Source of the DNA: Mytilinidion resinicola
Lineage: Eukaryota; Ascomycota; Dothideomycetes; Mytilinidiales; Mytilinidiaceae
DNA length: 40,594 bases
Reading direction: 5' to 3'
Assembly (NCBI RefSeq): GCF_010093595.1
Contig: NW_022985450.1
Location: 1,130,283 to 1,170,876 of the forward strand
In this document: positions 29,560 to 40,492 of the stretch, piece by piece
Position numbering within the stretch: position 1 is the first letter of the stretch
Layout: each line of letters starts with the position of its first letter
Translations under genes and position numbers: made by a program
The notes under the pieces: generated by a model
Told to the model about the DNA's origin: nothing
What the model saw: the letters and a program-made list of their open reading frames with translations, nothing else
Database searches by the model: none

Positions 29560-30390
29560 TTTATCTAGGCGCTCTCTACTCCCTTTCCTCTATACTCTAC
29601 TTTTTAGGAAGTCTTCTAAGCTTTTATATCTCTTCTCTACCTTTTTTAAGGCTCTCGGCTTCTATACTTTATTACTAATAAAATAGTGGACTTTAAAGAT
29701 ATTTCTAATATTCTTATTATAAAAGCTAATAAGGTGCCTAACCACCTTATTCCTTAGCCTTTTTACCTGCGCAACTTCTATATGCGCTATATCTAGAGCT
29801 TTATTAGAAAGATATATAAAAAGATCTTGGCTTTATATAAGTATAAGAGTCCGCATAGCAAATATAATAAGTGTAGCTCTGGTTATTATAACTGTATTTT
29901 AGTAAGTAGGCTATTACTAGGAAGATAGATAATAGCTAACTACTTTAGGTTCCTCTGGAGTTCTATTATGCTGCGCAGTACCTTATATATATACTAAAGT
30001 ATATAAAACTGCTAAGGGGCATTCTAATAAAAAGACCTAAACTTACTATTTTAAGCAACTATATAACTATATAAAGAAGTTTAGTTCTTATATAAACGCC
30101 TTTAATAAAGCTAAGAGCACTAAAATTAAAGCAGCTGGCAGCGTGGAGTTATTTACCTATACTTGGCAGAAATTACTAGAAGCTTATATAGAAAGGATAA
30201 AGGTAAGTGCAATTCTGCTATAAAGCGCGTGTAAAGTATTTGCTAACCTTCTGCTAGCTAGAAATTAGCTATATAGGTTGTATAGCTTTAATAAATAAGG
30301 TTATTAACGCTAATATAAAGCGGTATCTGTTTAAGCAGATAATTCCCTATAAAAGGCGCTTTATCTACTATAGCCCTGGGGCTAAGTAGG
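29560..30390 (+). pseudogene. Possible antisense accessory ORF in the gypsy element
   Basis: On the plus strand, opposite to pol, a protein-like frame appears if RIP stops are read through. It includes RNFYMRYI, SFIRKIYKKILALYKYKSPH, a Cys pattern SKYNKCSSGYYNCILVS, and AEITRSLYRKDKGKCNSAIK. The spacing CSSGxxxC with upstream Tyr residues (Tyr can arise from Cys or His by RIP) resembles small Cys-cluster proteins found beside fungal retrotransposons. The solo LTR at 30396 interrupts its end. Weak evidence. Confidence 0.25.
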
Positions 30391-30395
30391 AAGGC

Positions 30396-30611
30396 TGTTA
30401 GGTTCGTGGCTGGAAAAGGGTTATATTGCTATTGACGAGGTTGCGTGGAGGGAAATAAGGCTCCGGCCACGAGCCTGCTATATAGTTGAGCGCGCGCCGG
30501 CAGAACCCCGGGCGGCGGAAGAACCCTCGGCCCGCGATCACGTGACGTCCGTGCACGTGATGACCTGCGGCCTCGATGACTACCAAGAGAATGCTAAGGA
30601 ACAACGTGATA
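30396..30611. mobile_element. Solo LTR (216 bp) with 5-bp target duplication AAGGC
   Basis: Begins TGTTAGGTTCG and ends CGTGATA (from CGTGACA). Flanked by AAGGC at 30391-30395 and 30612-30616. GC-rich with CpA retained (for example gcacgtgatgacctg), in sharp contrast to the AT-rich gypsy sequence on both sides. The open frame on its minus strand is not a gene. Confidence 0.75.
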
Positions 30612-31499
30612 AAGGCATAGGGATAATAGCATAGGAATAGAATTATACCCTAAGGAGTTTTAGAATTAATATAGAGATACCTAATTCTATACTATATTAG
30701 CTTCTAGATAAAGTACAGCATAATATAGGGTTTCTAGTGCTATTCCTTTATCTGCTTAGGTTTATTCCTTAACCCTAGAAAATAACCTTGCCTTTTTAGG
30801 GCTAGAGTTAAGAGTGCTATTAGTTTAGTAGGCCTTAGTCTACGCTAGCGTTTTACCTGCGTAACGCCCGTTCCTATAGTACGCTTATATTCCTTAAGAA
30901 CTTTTTAGCAATTAGAAAGTTCTAATTTATATATAAAGGAGTTCTAAGTATTATTATATTCTAGCTATTTAATTAGGTACTAGGTGCCTTAAGCCGTAGC
31001 TTTATAGTTAACAACAGCTTTAACTTCCTACGCGTTGTTCTAGTCTTCTAACTCTACTTAAAAAGGGTAAAATTCCCCTTTATATGCCTTATAGGGCTTA
31101 AGGAGTTATATATAGAAGATAAGATATAGGTATTATATAAAAGGAAAGAGCTCTAGCTTATAAGCTTAGGAGCCTACAGCCTTAAAATTTTTAAAAGAAC
31201 CTAGAAACTTATTATCTAGTTTCTTATACAGGCGCTTAGTTTAAATATTCTTAGATAAAAGAAAAATAAGCTGCCCTTCTACAAAGTACTTTAGTAAGCG
31301 TGTGCAGTTATAGTACTTCTGCTAAAGCTCCTAAGCGTGCTTAAGGTTTCTTATAGCTGCGTTGCGTGCGTTTTATATATAAAGGAGATGCGCGTCGGCT
31401 CTCTATATATTCTTAGAGAAAGGGTTAGAAAATATAGTATTGGTCTTTTTAGGAATATTACCCTGCTAGTCGGACTCTAGTACACTATTAGGGAAAATT

Positions 31500-32300
31500 G
31501 GTTATATACTGTAGGCCAGTTTAATAGAGGTAAACTTAGTAGAGGTATATATCTTTAAATTATATGCAAACTCCGCGGTAGGAAGGTATTTAACCTAGTT
31601 ATCCTGCTAGTAGTTTATAAATATTCTTAGGTATACTTTAAGCTCCTGATTTTATTGTTCCGTCTGCCTATTAGATTAAGAATAGAAAGCAGTGCTTAGC
31701 TTATACTTAATTTTAAGATTATAGTATACTTTACTCTAGTATTTACTTATAAAAACTGTTCCGCAGTCGGATATAAAGCTAATAAGGACTTCGGAGGTTA
31801 AAAATGCTTAAAATAATAGCTTTATAAGGGCTGCTAAGTTAATAGTCTTATAATAAGGAAGATATTAAACCAGCTTTATAAAGCGGTCGATTAGAACAAG
31901 TATACTATTATATTTCTTATTATTTAGGCCCGCCGACTCTAAGAGATTAGTAATAAAGTCTAAGAAAAAGTGTTTCTATAGCGCAGAAAGGATTTTAAGA
32001 CTTTATAGCTCTCTATATAGGGCATGCTAATATATTTTATACTGCTAGCACAGATTATAGTGCTTAATATAGTTGCGAACGTCCTTTATAAAACCTATCC
32101 ACGCGTACTTACGCCGGATAATATTAAGTATATAGTTAATACTGTAGTATCCCGCTATAGGGTTATTATAATTGCGCTTAAGGATCTTATTATAAAAAGG
32201 TATATACTATAGCATATAGACCTTTTTATTTCTTTAGAGAAGGTTATTATTATTAAGGTTATAGTTTAAGACGCCGGCAGGGAGATATCTACTATTTAAT
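31500..32300 (-). pseudogene. Gypsy integrase domain remnant
   Basis: The minus strand reads LIDRFIKLV (first catalytic Asp block), ISDCGTVFISKY (second Asp block, about 31775-31745) and SQSNRQTEQ (corresponding to PQTDGQTER), then NYQQDN, VKYLPTAEFAYN. These are the standard order and spacing of Ty3/gypsy integrase. Stops interrupt every 20-40 codons. Confidence 0.75.
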
Positions 32301-33379
32301 TGTCTAATAATATCTTTAGAGAAGATATCTTTTTCCTGTATTATATAAATAAAGTTAATAAATAACTTAGGTAGTTTCTCTGTAAATACCGTTTTAGTTA
32401 ATATAGCTGCAACTGCTTAATACTAAGGAACGTAGGTTGCTGCGGCCTGTATTCTAGCAATCTTGCCGGCGCAGCGCACGGTAAGAATTATATAGGCGTT
32501 AAGAGGTTTATCTACCTATACTAGGGGTAATTCCCTAGGGTTTAATATAATTAGGTGACAATAGGAGAGATATATATAGTTAAGTTAAGCCTGTAGCTCC
32601 TTAGCACTATAATAGCAAGTATTGCTTACAGGCTTTACGCTTGCATTTTATAAGGTAGGGGTAGCAGCCCCTAATAAACCGCCCTTAAGGTTTATTACTT
32701 TTAACTTTTATTAAAGAGTAGGCAGTATAGTATTAAGGCCTATACGCTTACTATTCTTTTTAAAGCTATAGGTATAGTCTAGTTAGCAGGAGAGCCCGTC
32801 TGCAAGGTTTAAAACACCCGGCTTATACTTAATATTAAAATTAAACCGAGAGAGTTGCTCCGTATAGCGGGCCTGCCTTAGTAACAGCACCTTAGTGCTT
32901 ATAAAGTACTTTAAGTTGTTATAGTTGCTAAGTATATAAATTATATATAAAGCGCTTTTAAGGTAGTGCTGCTAGTGCTTAAAGCACTCTATAATAGCAT
33001 GCAGCTCCTTATTATAGGTGTTGTACTAAGTCTCTATATTATTAAACTTCCAGCTATAGTATATAATTAGGTGCCAGTAATTTTAATCCTGTTTACCTAT
33101 CGCGCTTTAAACCAGTTAAAGAAGTATACCTAAATAGGTAAAATTGGATGCATCTATAATAAGTATAAGCGGCAATTACGGGTTATAGTGCCGGAGCACT
33201 AGTGCCTGCATAAACGCTGTATATAGCGTGTAAAACGCATGCGCTATATTATTAGGCTAGTTCTATAGCTTGTACCACTTTATAGAACCTTTCTTTAACT
33301 TCTTCCTTTTTAGTTTTAGAGTTGTTCTTTCCCCCCCTTAGGGGGGCCAAGAGGCCTGCAATATATGCGCGTTTAGCTT

Positions 33380-34060
33380 GCTTACTAGCTGCAAGAAATT
33401 CTAAATAAAGCGGCGGTAGAAGTTTATAAAGCCTAGGAACACCTGGATATTATAGTAGTTCTCTAGCTTAGGCTATTCTTTAATTACTTTAATACAGACC
33501 GGGTCTATAATAACGCCCTCTAGGGTAATAATAAACCCTAGAAACTTAATATATTTAGTATAGAAAGCGTATTTAGATGCTTTAGTATAGAGTTTAAACT
33601 TAAGTAGCTGTTTAAGAACTTGCTTAATATACTTAATATATTCCTTTTTATTCTTTAAGAAGATAAGAATATTATTAAAATAGATAATATAGGATTAGTT
33701 AAGGAGGCCGGCTAAAGCTTTATAAATATAGCTTTAGAATATTAACAGCGCGTTGGCTAGCCTAAAAGGCGTAATAAGGTATTTATAATAGCTATAGCGG
33801 GTGCAGAATGCAGTCTTCTACTTATTGCCTTCCTTTATATAAAGTCGGTAATACGCATTTCATAGATCTAACTTAGTAAAAATCTTTGCTTATAAGAAGT
33901 AATCTAGCATCTTACTAATAAAAGGGAGCAGGTATTAGTTCTTTATTATAATTAAATTAAGACTATAATAGTTAACACACAGCTGTATTATTCTATTAGC
34001 CTTTAGTATAAATAGGATTAGGGCACTAGCCTAGCAGGTAACTTACTTAGTTATATCCAG
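33380..34060 (-). pseudogene. Gypsy reverse transcriptase remnant
   Basis: Conserved blocks in order: LCVNYYSLNLIIIKNQYLLP, KIFTKLDLQNAYYRLYIKEG, KTAFCTRYSYYKYLITPF, ALAGLLN, then SYIIYFNNILIF at about 33690-33665, and FLGFINFYRRFI. The catalytic YxDD box is now YFNN (33671-33679), both Asp codons having become Asn by G-to-A. The first catalytic Asp (KLDL) is kept. Confidence 0.85.
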
Positions 34061-36376
34061 CCTTTGCTAAAAAAGCTTTCTAAGTACTTTTAAAGGATCT
34101 GCAGTTCTCTCTATAAAAGATTATAGATTAGCTTATATAGTAGTATTATACCTTCCTCTAAATTAATTATATAATTATACTTAGAGTTTTATAGTAGAAC
34201 GCTTGCAAGGTCCTTTAAAAAGGCTTCTAGATACTAATAATAGTAATCTAGAATAGTCTATTCTGCTTATATTGCGGCGACTATTACTAATATATACGTA
34301 TTAGGTAGCTATTGCAGGTTTAGGTGTAGTTTATATACGCGGATTATAAAAACTTATACTGTATTAACGTACTGTTAGTATAGAGGAGGGAGGTATAGTT
34401 CCGGGTTTCTATTACTACTACCCTAGGTGGTAAGGACCTCCTTAGGGAATAAATTAGGGAATGCGTAAATAGAGAAGAATGCCTTGTATTCCGCGCTGTA
34501 TTTAAATTTGCCGGGGTGTAGCTGGTATAACTCCTCGCCCTTATCTAGGTTGTTAAGCAGATTTTATAATAAGTATACCTAAATACAGGTTTTAGAGATT
34601 TCGCCCCAGGCGAACGTCCCGTCACGGAAACTAATTATTGGATCTGCTTTTTTTAACTAATCCTATTTAAGAATTAGGTTATATCCTATAAACTTAGCTC
34701 CCTAGAAGACCTACAGACTAATAGTCCGGTTAATTAAATAAGAGTCTTTTACTTAGGTAAGAAGGGAATAGTAGTTAAAGATCTCTATTAGATTATTATT
34801 AAGGAAGGTGGCTATTAGCTTATAGCTTATATATAAAGCGGCGGTAAGGCTATAGCGTTCTATAAGGTTCTAATAGATAAAATTAAGTTAACAACCTATA
34901 TTAAAGAAAGTATAGAGGTATTATAGCCTCTATAGGGTTTTAAGTATAATATACTATATAATTTTCTTTTAATTCCTATTAGTATCGGGCCCTAACTATA
35001 ACTAAGAGAGTTCGGTAATTAGGGCAGTTAGTTTTTTAAACTGCTGTTGCCTTGCTTCCCCTATTTCCAGTTCAACTTCTAGTTATTACTAGTAGAGTCT
35101 TTACCCTTACCTTAGTAGCCCTAGTAAGGCGCTTATAAGCCGCCTATACTGCTAGTGCTGCCTTATTAGGGTGTAGATCTATTAGAAAGTAATATAGTAT
35201 TACCCTTTTAATAGTCTCCGGAAAATAGGTTGCCCCTGCGGCGGTTAGTATTATTACCGCCGCTATTAGAACTATAACTACACTTTTTATTGCGCGTTGT
35301 AGTAGCAGCCTACTTAGCAGATCTAGATAATAAGGCCTTAGTAAGGCCCTTAATCTATTTTACCTTGCGGATATATATAAATAAATCCTTAGCTATAGTA
35401 CCTTTTTTAAGGTTCTCTTACTTTAAAAGGGCAATTTTTACGGTTTTATAGATATAGCTATAGAAGAAGTCTACGCAAGAAGCCTTACTATAGAACGGCG
35501 TGTTATCTAGAAGTACCTTAGTATAGAGGATATACTAGAGAAATAAATTAAACTTCTAGTTCTCTCTCTAAAAGGCTATATAAAACGCGGTAGCTGTTTT
35601 AAAGTAGTAGATAGTTGGACTCTAAATATAGTCCTATATAATACGCCTTAAGTCTGCCTAAAAAAGCGGTAAGCTGTTATTTATAAGTATTTTAAGTTAA
35701 TATTAGGTTTCCTTATAAAGGTTAACTATATTCTTAAGGCCCTATTAGGCCTATTAAGTGCATTAGTTGCTATCTATAAAAACAGCGCTAATTTTAAACT
35801 AGGACTCTATAGCTATACACTAAATATTATAGTTCTTCTAGGTAATTAAGCCTATAAGCAGCACAGGTAACTTTATAAAATATGCTAAGTTAATAGCCGC
35901 TTATTTAGCTTCCTTGCGAAGCGCAAACTATTTATCTAAAAAGGGGCTATACGCGCAGCATATATTATAGGGGGACCGAGGAGTTAATAGAGGAGGAGTA
36001 AGAATAGTTATAACGCTTTTATAACGCTTTTATTCTTATTCTTTATTAAGTTATTGCAGCTATAGTAGCTTTTATAGAATACTTAGCTATATATTTAGCA
36101 AGCTAATATTAGGCCTGCTCTAGAGGGGCCAGGATTAGCCCTTTATCTCTAGGGTTATCCTTATTATCGGCAGATATTTTCTGCGTATTATAGGACGCAT
36201 GCGTTCTATCTGCAAGTTGCTGGCGAGTAATTAGGTCGGCTTTAGCTGTGTTAAGTTGTTCCGACCGTTTTCCCACAGTAGGGGCGGTGGAGGAGAATTC
36301 TCCGGAATTTATTATTTTAGCAATTAGGTTAGGTATAAGCTGGCTGCCTTCTATAAGGAAATATAAAGGATTTAAA

Positions 36377-36621
36377 TATAAGGGAAAAGTGCACAGTAGG
36401 GGGCTTATAGATGGAATTAACAACTTTATATATTAAAAGACAAATTCTTAAGGAATTATAATGCGTGGCCTAGGGCTATATATACCCCGGCCTAAGCAAG
36501 CACGTAACTTATAGAGGCCTTGCAGGCTATACGCCTGCGCAGGCAGGCTGTATAAATTAGAAAAAATATATCTATATTCTATCTTATAGCTATATACTAT
36601 AGGTGCTCCGGTCACCTTATA
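36377..36621 (-). repeat. Right LTR of the 8.4-kb gypsy element (5' LTR)
   Basis: 245 bp; partner of 28201-28445. The internal sequence starts at 36376. No clear tRNA primer-binding site could be read, probably because of RIP. Confidence 0.85.
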
Positions 36622-37065
36622 TAAGGGTTATAAAATAATACTTAGTAATTACTTCTAAATGCTTAACTAGCTCTTAAACTCTCTGGATATATTATAATAT
36701 AAATTTATAGAGTTATTAGAAGATACTATATAATATATAAGGGCCGTAGGCCTAAAACAATAGATTATATTAGGTATAAGAAGAATTTATTAAAGATCTA
36801 AACTACGAACACATGCTGCCTATATACCTTATTATTAAGAAAGTAATATAACTATCCTATCCTCCTCCGTATAGTATCGCCGTGCTGTATTATCGTGCTT
36901 ATGCTATAATACCGCGCTGTATTATTATACCGCAATATAAAGAAGGCTCCGTAGGAGGCTACGTTAAAACGGAACGGATGCGTAGCTAATTAAGCAGCTG
37001 TTTAAGTAGCTAGGTTATAAAAATATATATTAGTATACGGTTTAATAAATTGGACAGGGCATGGC
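36622..37065 (+). mobile_element. hAT transposon, 3' continuation
   Basis: Directly after the TAAGG duplication, the plus strand continues the hAT transposase in the same frame as 27900-27927: YKAILIVK on the left meets GYKIILSNYF on the right, then LLNSLDIL, KFIELLEDT, YIRAVGLK. The match to the C-terminal part of hAT transposases (dimerisation region) is approximate. The element's 3' end was not found before the LTR at 37066. Confidence 0.5.
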
Positions 37066-37411
37066 TATTACAGTAACCACCCGTGATACCTTACCCACTA
37101 TAATTCGCCGATTACGTGTCTAGTCTAGCTCCTAGTCTAGATTATATCCTAGAACGTAGCCTAGATTACGTGACCTAGTCTAGGTCGTAGTCTAGGTTAT
37201 AGACTAGATTACGTAGCGTTGTTACCTAATCTCGTATAGAGCTCGCGAGCTTATGCTATATACACGTTCCGCCGGCATATCTTTTTCGCCGGCGCTCTCG
37301 ATTTCCTATTCCTTATATAACGTCTTAATTCCCTATATAGTAACGTGTTTAGCATCTAATTAAAGCTTTCTTCTAAGCTCTTAAACTCCTGCTTATAGCA
37401 CTATTATAATA
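37066..37411 (+). mobile_element. LTR (solo or truncated) related to the 38255 LTR
   Basis: Starts TATTACAG (from TGTCACAG) and ends ATTATAATA. Its last 130 bases match the 3' part of the LTR at 38255-38664 in the same orientation (TTTCCTATTCCTTATA, ACGTCTTAATTC, CTAATTAA). Flanking 5-mers ATGGC and AGGGC agree at four of five bases, so a target duplication is only suggested. It contains a CTAG-rich inverted repeat at 37111-37215. Confidence 0.5.
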
Positions 37412-38254
37412 AGGGCAGCCTAGCTAATTCCTAGAAATAGAGGTTTAATCTTAGAATAGGTCCTAGTAACAGCTTATAAAATAGAATAGGTATATAGAAC
37501 GGAATAGATAGAATAAAGCGTTGCAAATTAGATAAAGTAGAACGGCCTGGCCAGTTTTAGTATAGAATTTAAGTTCCTAGAATAGAACTAATTCTATACT
37601 AAGTTTATAAAACCGGCAGGCTACACGAGTTAGGTAGGCTATATATATCGGCACTATATTAGTTTAAATTAATATAAGGAACAAGCCGAGCCTTATAAGG
37701 TAGTTAATAAAAAAAGGAATATATACAGGGCGTAGCCCGTAATAATACCCCTTTTCTCCTAGTAAAATTTTTTTAGATAAGGATTAGACAGCTATAGGCC
37801 GACGTTTATACTTATATTTCTTAATAGAAGTTTTCGGGTAGTAATCTATCTAGTAAACAAGCGTTTTTTATAAACTTTTCCTAATAATTAAGAGCCTCTA
37901 TATCCTTTATATTAACTGCATCTATATTATAAGGTAAGGTAAACCCCTTCTACTTAACTTTATATATTTTAGACTTGCCCCTTTTTTTTTTCTAATAGTA
38001 TTCTTAGATAATATCCTTAATTTTATACTTTATTTCGCCTTTAATCTTAATAGGAGAAGGTTGTAAATTATCTGTTTCTTAGCTAGGAAGGGGATTTTAA
38101 GCCGCAAGGCGGAGTTAATTAATATAAAACATAGGTTCTATTCCAGGAGGTATATTAAGGCGTATAGTATATAAGCCTATAACCTTTATAATAGTATACT
38201 TAATATTTATCCAGTTAAGCTTTTTAAATAGTCTACTAAGTAATTAATGCTTAC
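37412..38254 (-). pseudogene. Gypsy pol 3' end with chromodomain-like tail, truncated
   Basis: The minus strand from 38254 reads the integrase C-terminal region (LNIPPGIEPMFYINQLRLAA with a Gln-type stop, then NPLPS, DNLQPSPIKIKG, corresponding to PPGIHxVFHVSLLRPA-type blocks). It then reads KYKIKDII and a chromodomain-like KIYKVKQKGFTLPYNIDAVN, IEALNYQEKFIKNA. Bases 37412-37880 have no recognisable coding. The frame is cut at 38254 by the plus-strand element, so the rest may lie beyond the window. Confidence 0.6.
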
Positions 38255-38664
38255 TATTACGGTATCGACCGCAACACCCTACCTACCGAAATTCTGCCGC
38301 AGATTGCTACAACTCCAGCAATCTGCACCGGCCTACTACTGTTGGCCGGCCTCCTGCCCTACCTGCCCTGCTCTGCTCCTGTTTTGCTTCCGCTTCCTAT
38401 CCTATCCCGCTCCAGCCACCTACCGGCTGCCCCCTTTTCCTATTACCTAATCTGGTAAGAACCTCGCGTATACGCGTGCCACGCGCCGAAACGGCATAGA
38501 GGCCGTACGCCACGCGCTCGGCCACGCCCTTATATCCGGTGGCCCGTCTCCCGTTTTCCTATTCCTTATACAACGTCTTAATTCTCTATATAGTATTATA
38601 TATAGCACCTAATTAACGCTCCTCTTTAAGCCCTTAACCTCTTACATATAGCGCTATTATAATA
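38255..38664 (+). repeat. Left (5') LTR of the deleted gypsy element
   Basis: About 410 bp; the 5' 250 bases are GC-richer than the flanks. The 3' boundary is set by divergence from the related LTR at 37411, so it is approximate. Confidence 0.7.
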
Positions 38665-38689
38665 TTATATTATATCTACTCTTACTACT

Positions 38690-39720
38690 ATAAACACCCC
38701 TGCCAACCCGACTATAATACTTCTAGAGCTTATTAGCTCTATAAAGGAATAGCAGGCTGCTGTAATAGAAGTCCTGTCCGCCCAGAAATAGGAAATTGCT
38801 GCTCTGCGGGAGGAAGTAGCCGCAATTCGGTCCAAATCTACCCTTACTCTACTACTAGCGCCCGACTAATAATTTGCAGGGCCTTCTATTTATAAATCGA
38901 ATAATAGCTTAATACCTGCTAATAATATAAACTGTATACAGACCCTAACTATTAAAGTTACTCCGCCAACTTTAACAGACTCCTCCCTAACAGCCGCCGC
39001 CCCGCCGACCCTAAAGACTAAACATCTAATTAACCCTCTAATATTTAAGGGGAGTTAAAAGAAACTCCTAATCTTTATCCGACGACTACAGTATAAACTA
39101 GAAGGAAATGCTAATTAATACCTAACTAAACATACTCGCCTGCTATACGCTTACTCTTAATTAGAATCTAACCTATTAATACTTATTAACCCCTTAATAG
39201 ACTAAGATATCTATACTATTAATTAACTTGTCCAATTCCTGCAGGCTATATACAGCAATCCGAACTAGAAACTTATATTCTTAAATTAACTCTATATACT
39301 AAAGTAAGAAAGGCGTGCTTTTATATCGTACTTTACTAAATTCTAATAACTTGCCGCTAATATAAATCTAAATAAAGCTGGCCTAATAACTTAGCTCTAA
39401 TACTCCCTTTCTAATAAACTCTACTGTGCAATAGTTAGCGCTACTACCCCGGATAATCTAAATAATTATACTAACTTAATCGCGAAGTATAATAATAATC
39501 TATAATTCCTGCCCGGCTAACCCTTTTAATATTCCCCTCTATTATAAAAAAACCTAGATATAATAGAAATTAATATATCTAAATATACTCTAGCCGGCTT
39601 AGCCGAATAAGATAAATATTATTAAAAGGGCCTCTGCTTTAAATGCGGAAAGTATAGCTATATCTCCCGCAATTGCTTTATCCCCTGACCCGAACAAGAT
39701 TAAGAATATCTGTAACTAGG
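38690..39720 (+). pseudogene. Gypsy gag remnant with damaged zinc knuckle
   Basis: The plus strand reads AAVIEVLSAQK, EIAALREEVAAIRSKSTL (coiled coil), later LEGNAN, FISYFTKF, NLNKAGLITW, and at about 39638-39675 CFKCGKYSYISRNC. The last is the CX2CX4HX4C nucleocapsid knuckle with the His changed to Tyr (CAT to TAT). Stops are mostly TAA/TAG at Gln positions. Confidence 0.7.
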
Positions 39721-39729
39721 AAGTCCCCT

Positions 39730-40480
39730 ATAATATTAAGGACGTATAAGCCTTTATTAGATTTGCAAACTTCTACTAATAATTTATTAACAATTTCTCT
39801 GGCCTGGCCGCTCCCCTAATTATATTTATAAAAAAGGATGTTCTGTTCCGGTTTAATAAGCCCTGCTGTGCGGTATTTAAACAACTTAAGACAGTATTTA
39901 CCACCGCCCCAATTCTCTATTATTTCGACCCTAAACTGCCGATTATTATTAAGGCTAATTTATCCGACTATATAAATACTAGAGTGCTCTCGCAAATAGA
40001 TAAATAAGGAATACTCTAACCTGTAGCCTACTTCTTAAAACAATTAAGTTCTGCTAAATATAACTATAAAATCTATAATAAGGAACTCTTAGCAATTATC
40101 TAATGCTTTAAATAGTAGCGGCCTAAACTAAAAGGCGCAGTATTTCTAATTTAGGTTCTTAGTAACTATAAAAACCTACAGTACTTTATAACTATAAAGT
40201 AGTTAAGCTACTAACAGGCTTATTAGTCTAAATACCTGTCCTAATTTAACTTTTTAATTACTTACCAACCTAGTAAGTATAGTAAAAAGCCTAACGCCTT
40301 AACGTATTATACGCAAGATGCGCCTGTGCAAGAAGAAGCTCGAGCAGCCTAAAATTAGATACTGCTCCGTCCTAACCTGTTCACGCAGTTAAATCTAATA
40401 GAAACTAACTAAATAATTTAGGAGATTATTAAGGATAAATACCTAAATAATAAGTTTATCTAGGAAGTTCTAGAAATATT
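39730..40480 (+). pseudogene. Gypsy reverse-transcriptase thumb and RNase H remnant
   Basis: The plus strand reads RFANFYQ, FINNFSGLAAPLIIFIKKD, FKQLKTVFTTAPILYYFDP, then the RNase H blocks NLSDYINTRVLSQIDK, PVAYFLKQLSSAKYNYKIYN, KELLAII, VLSNYKNLQYF and FNFLITYQPSKYS. The catalytic Asp of the TDASD-type block is changed (KANLSD). The fragment follows gag with no catalytic palm between, showing the deletion. Confidence 0.75.
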
Positions 40481-40492
40481 ATGCTCCGGAGT

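Larger units (their letters stand above)
28201..36621 (-). mobile_element. Ty3/gypsy LTR retrotransposon, 8.4 kb, minus strand, RIP-inactivated
   Basis: Two 245-bp LTRs (28201-28445 and 36377-36621) start TATAAGGG and end ACCTTATA (originally TGTAAGG...CCTTACA). The 5-bp target duplication is TAAGG: 36622-36626 on the right, and 27923-27927 on the left, displaced there by the solo LTR. On the minus strand the order is gag-like region (about 36370-35000), reverse transcriptase (34060-33380), RNase H region, then integrase (about 32000-31500), the Ty3/gypsy order. All frames are full of TAA/TAG. A solo LTR sits at 30396-30611. The LTRs differ only by transitions of RIP type. Confidence 0.85.
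26560..40492. other. RIP-bleached repeat block
   Basis: Across this block CpA and TpG are almost absent and TpA is in great excess, while CpG (for example gcgcgc) survives. That is the signature of repeat-induced point mutation with CpA preference. Exceptions are GC-rich islands, notably the two solo LTRs (27931-28198 and 30396-30611), the LTR start at 38255-38500 and a short patch near 28795-28885. Isolated open frames inside the block are remnants of transposon genes, not host genes. Confidence 0.8.

Noticed and set aside
30398..30604. 68-codon minus-strand open frame
   Set aside because: It coincides with a solo LTR bounded by a target duplication.
32024..32212. 62-codon plus-strand open frame
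   Set aside because: Antisense to the integrase region in RIP-bleached DNA; composition-driven.
36109..36423. 104-codon minus-strand open frame
   Set aside because: It crosses the gypsy LTR/internal boundary; it is at most the start of the gag region and not a separate gene.
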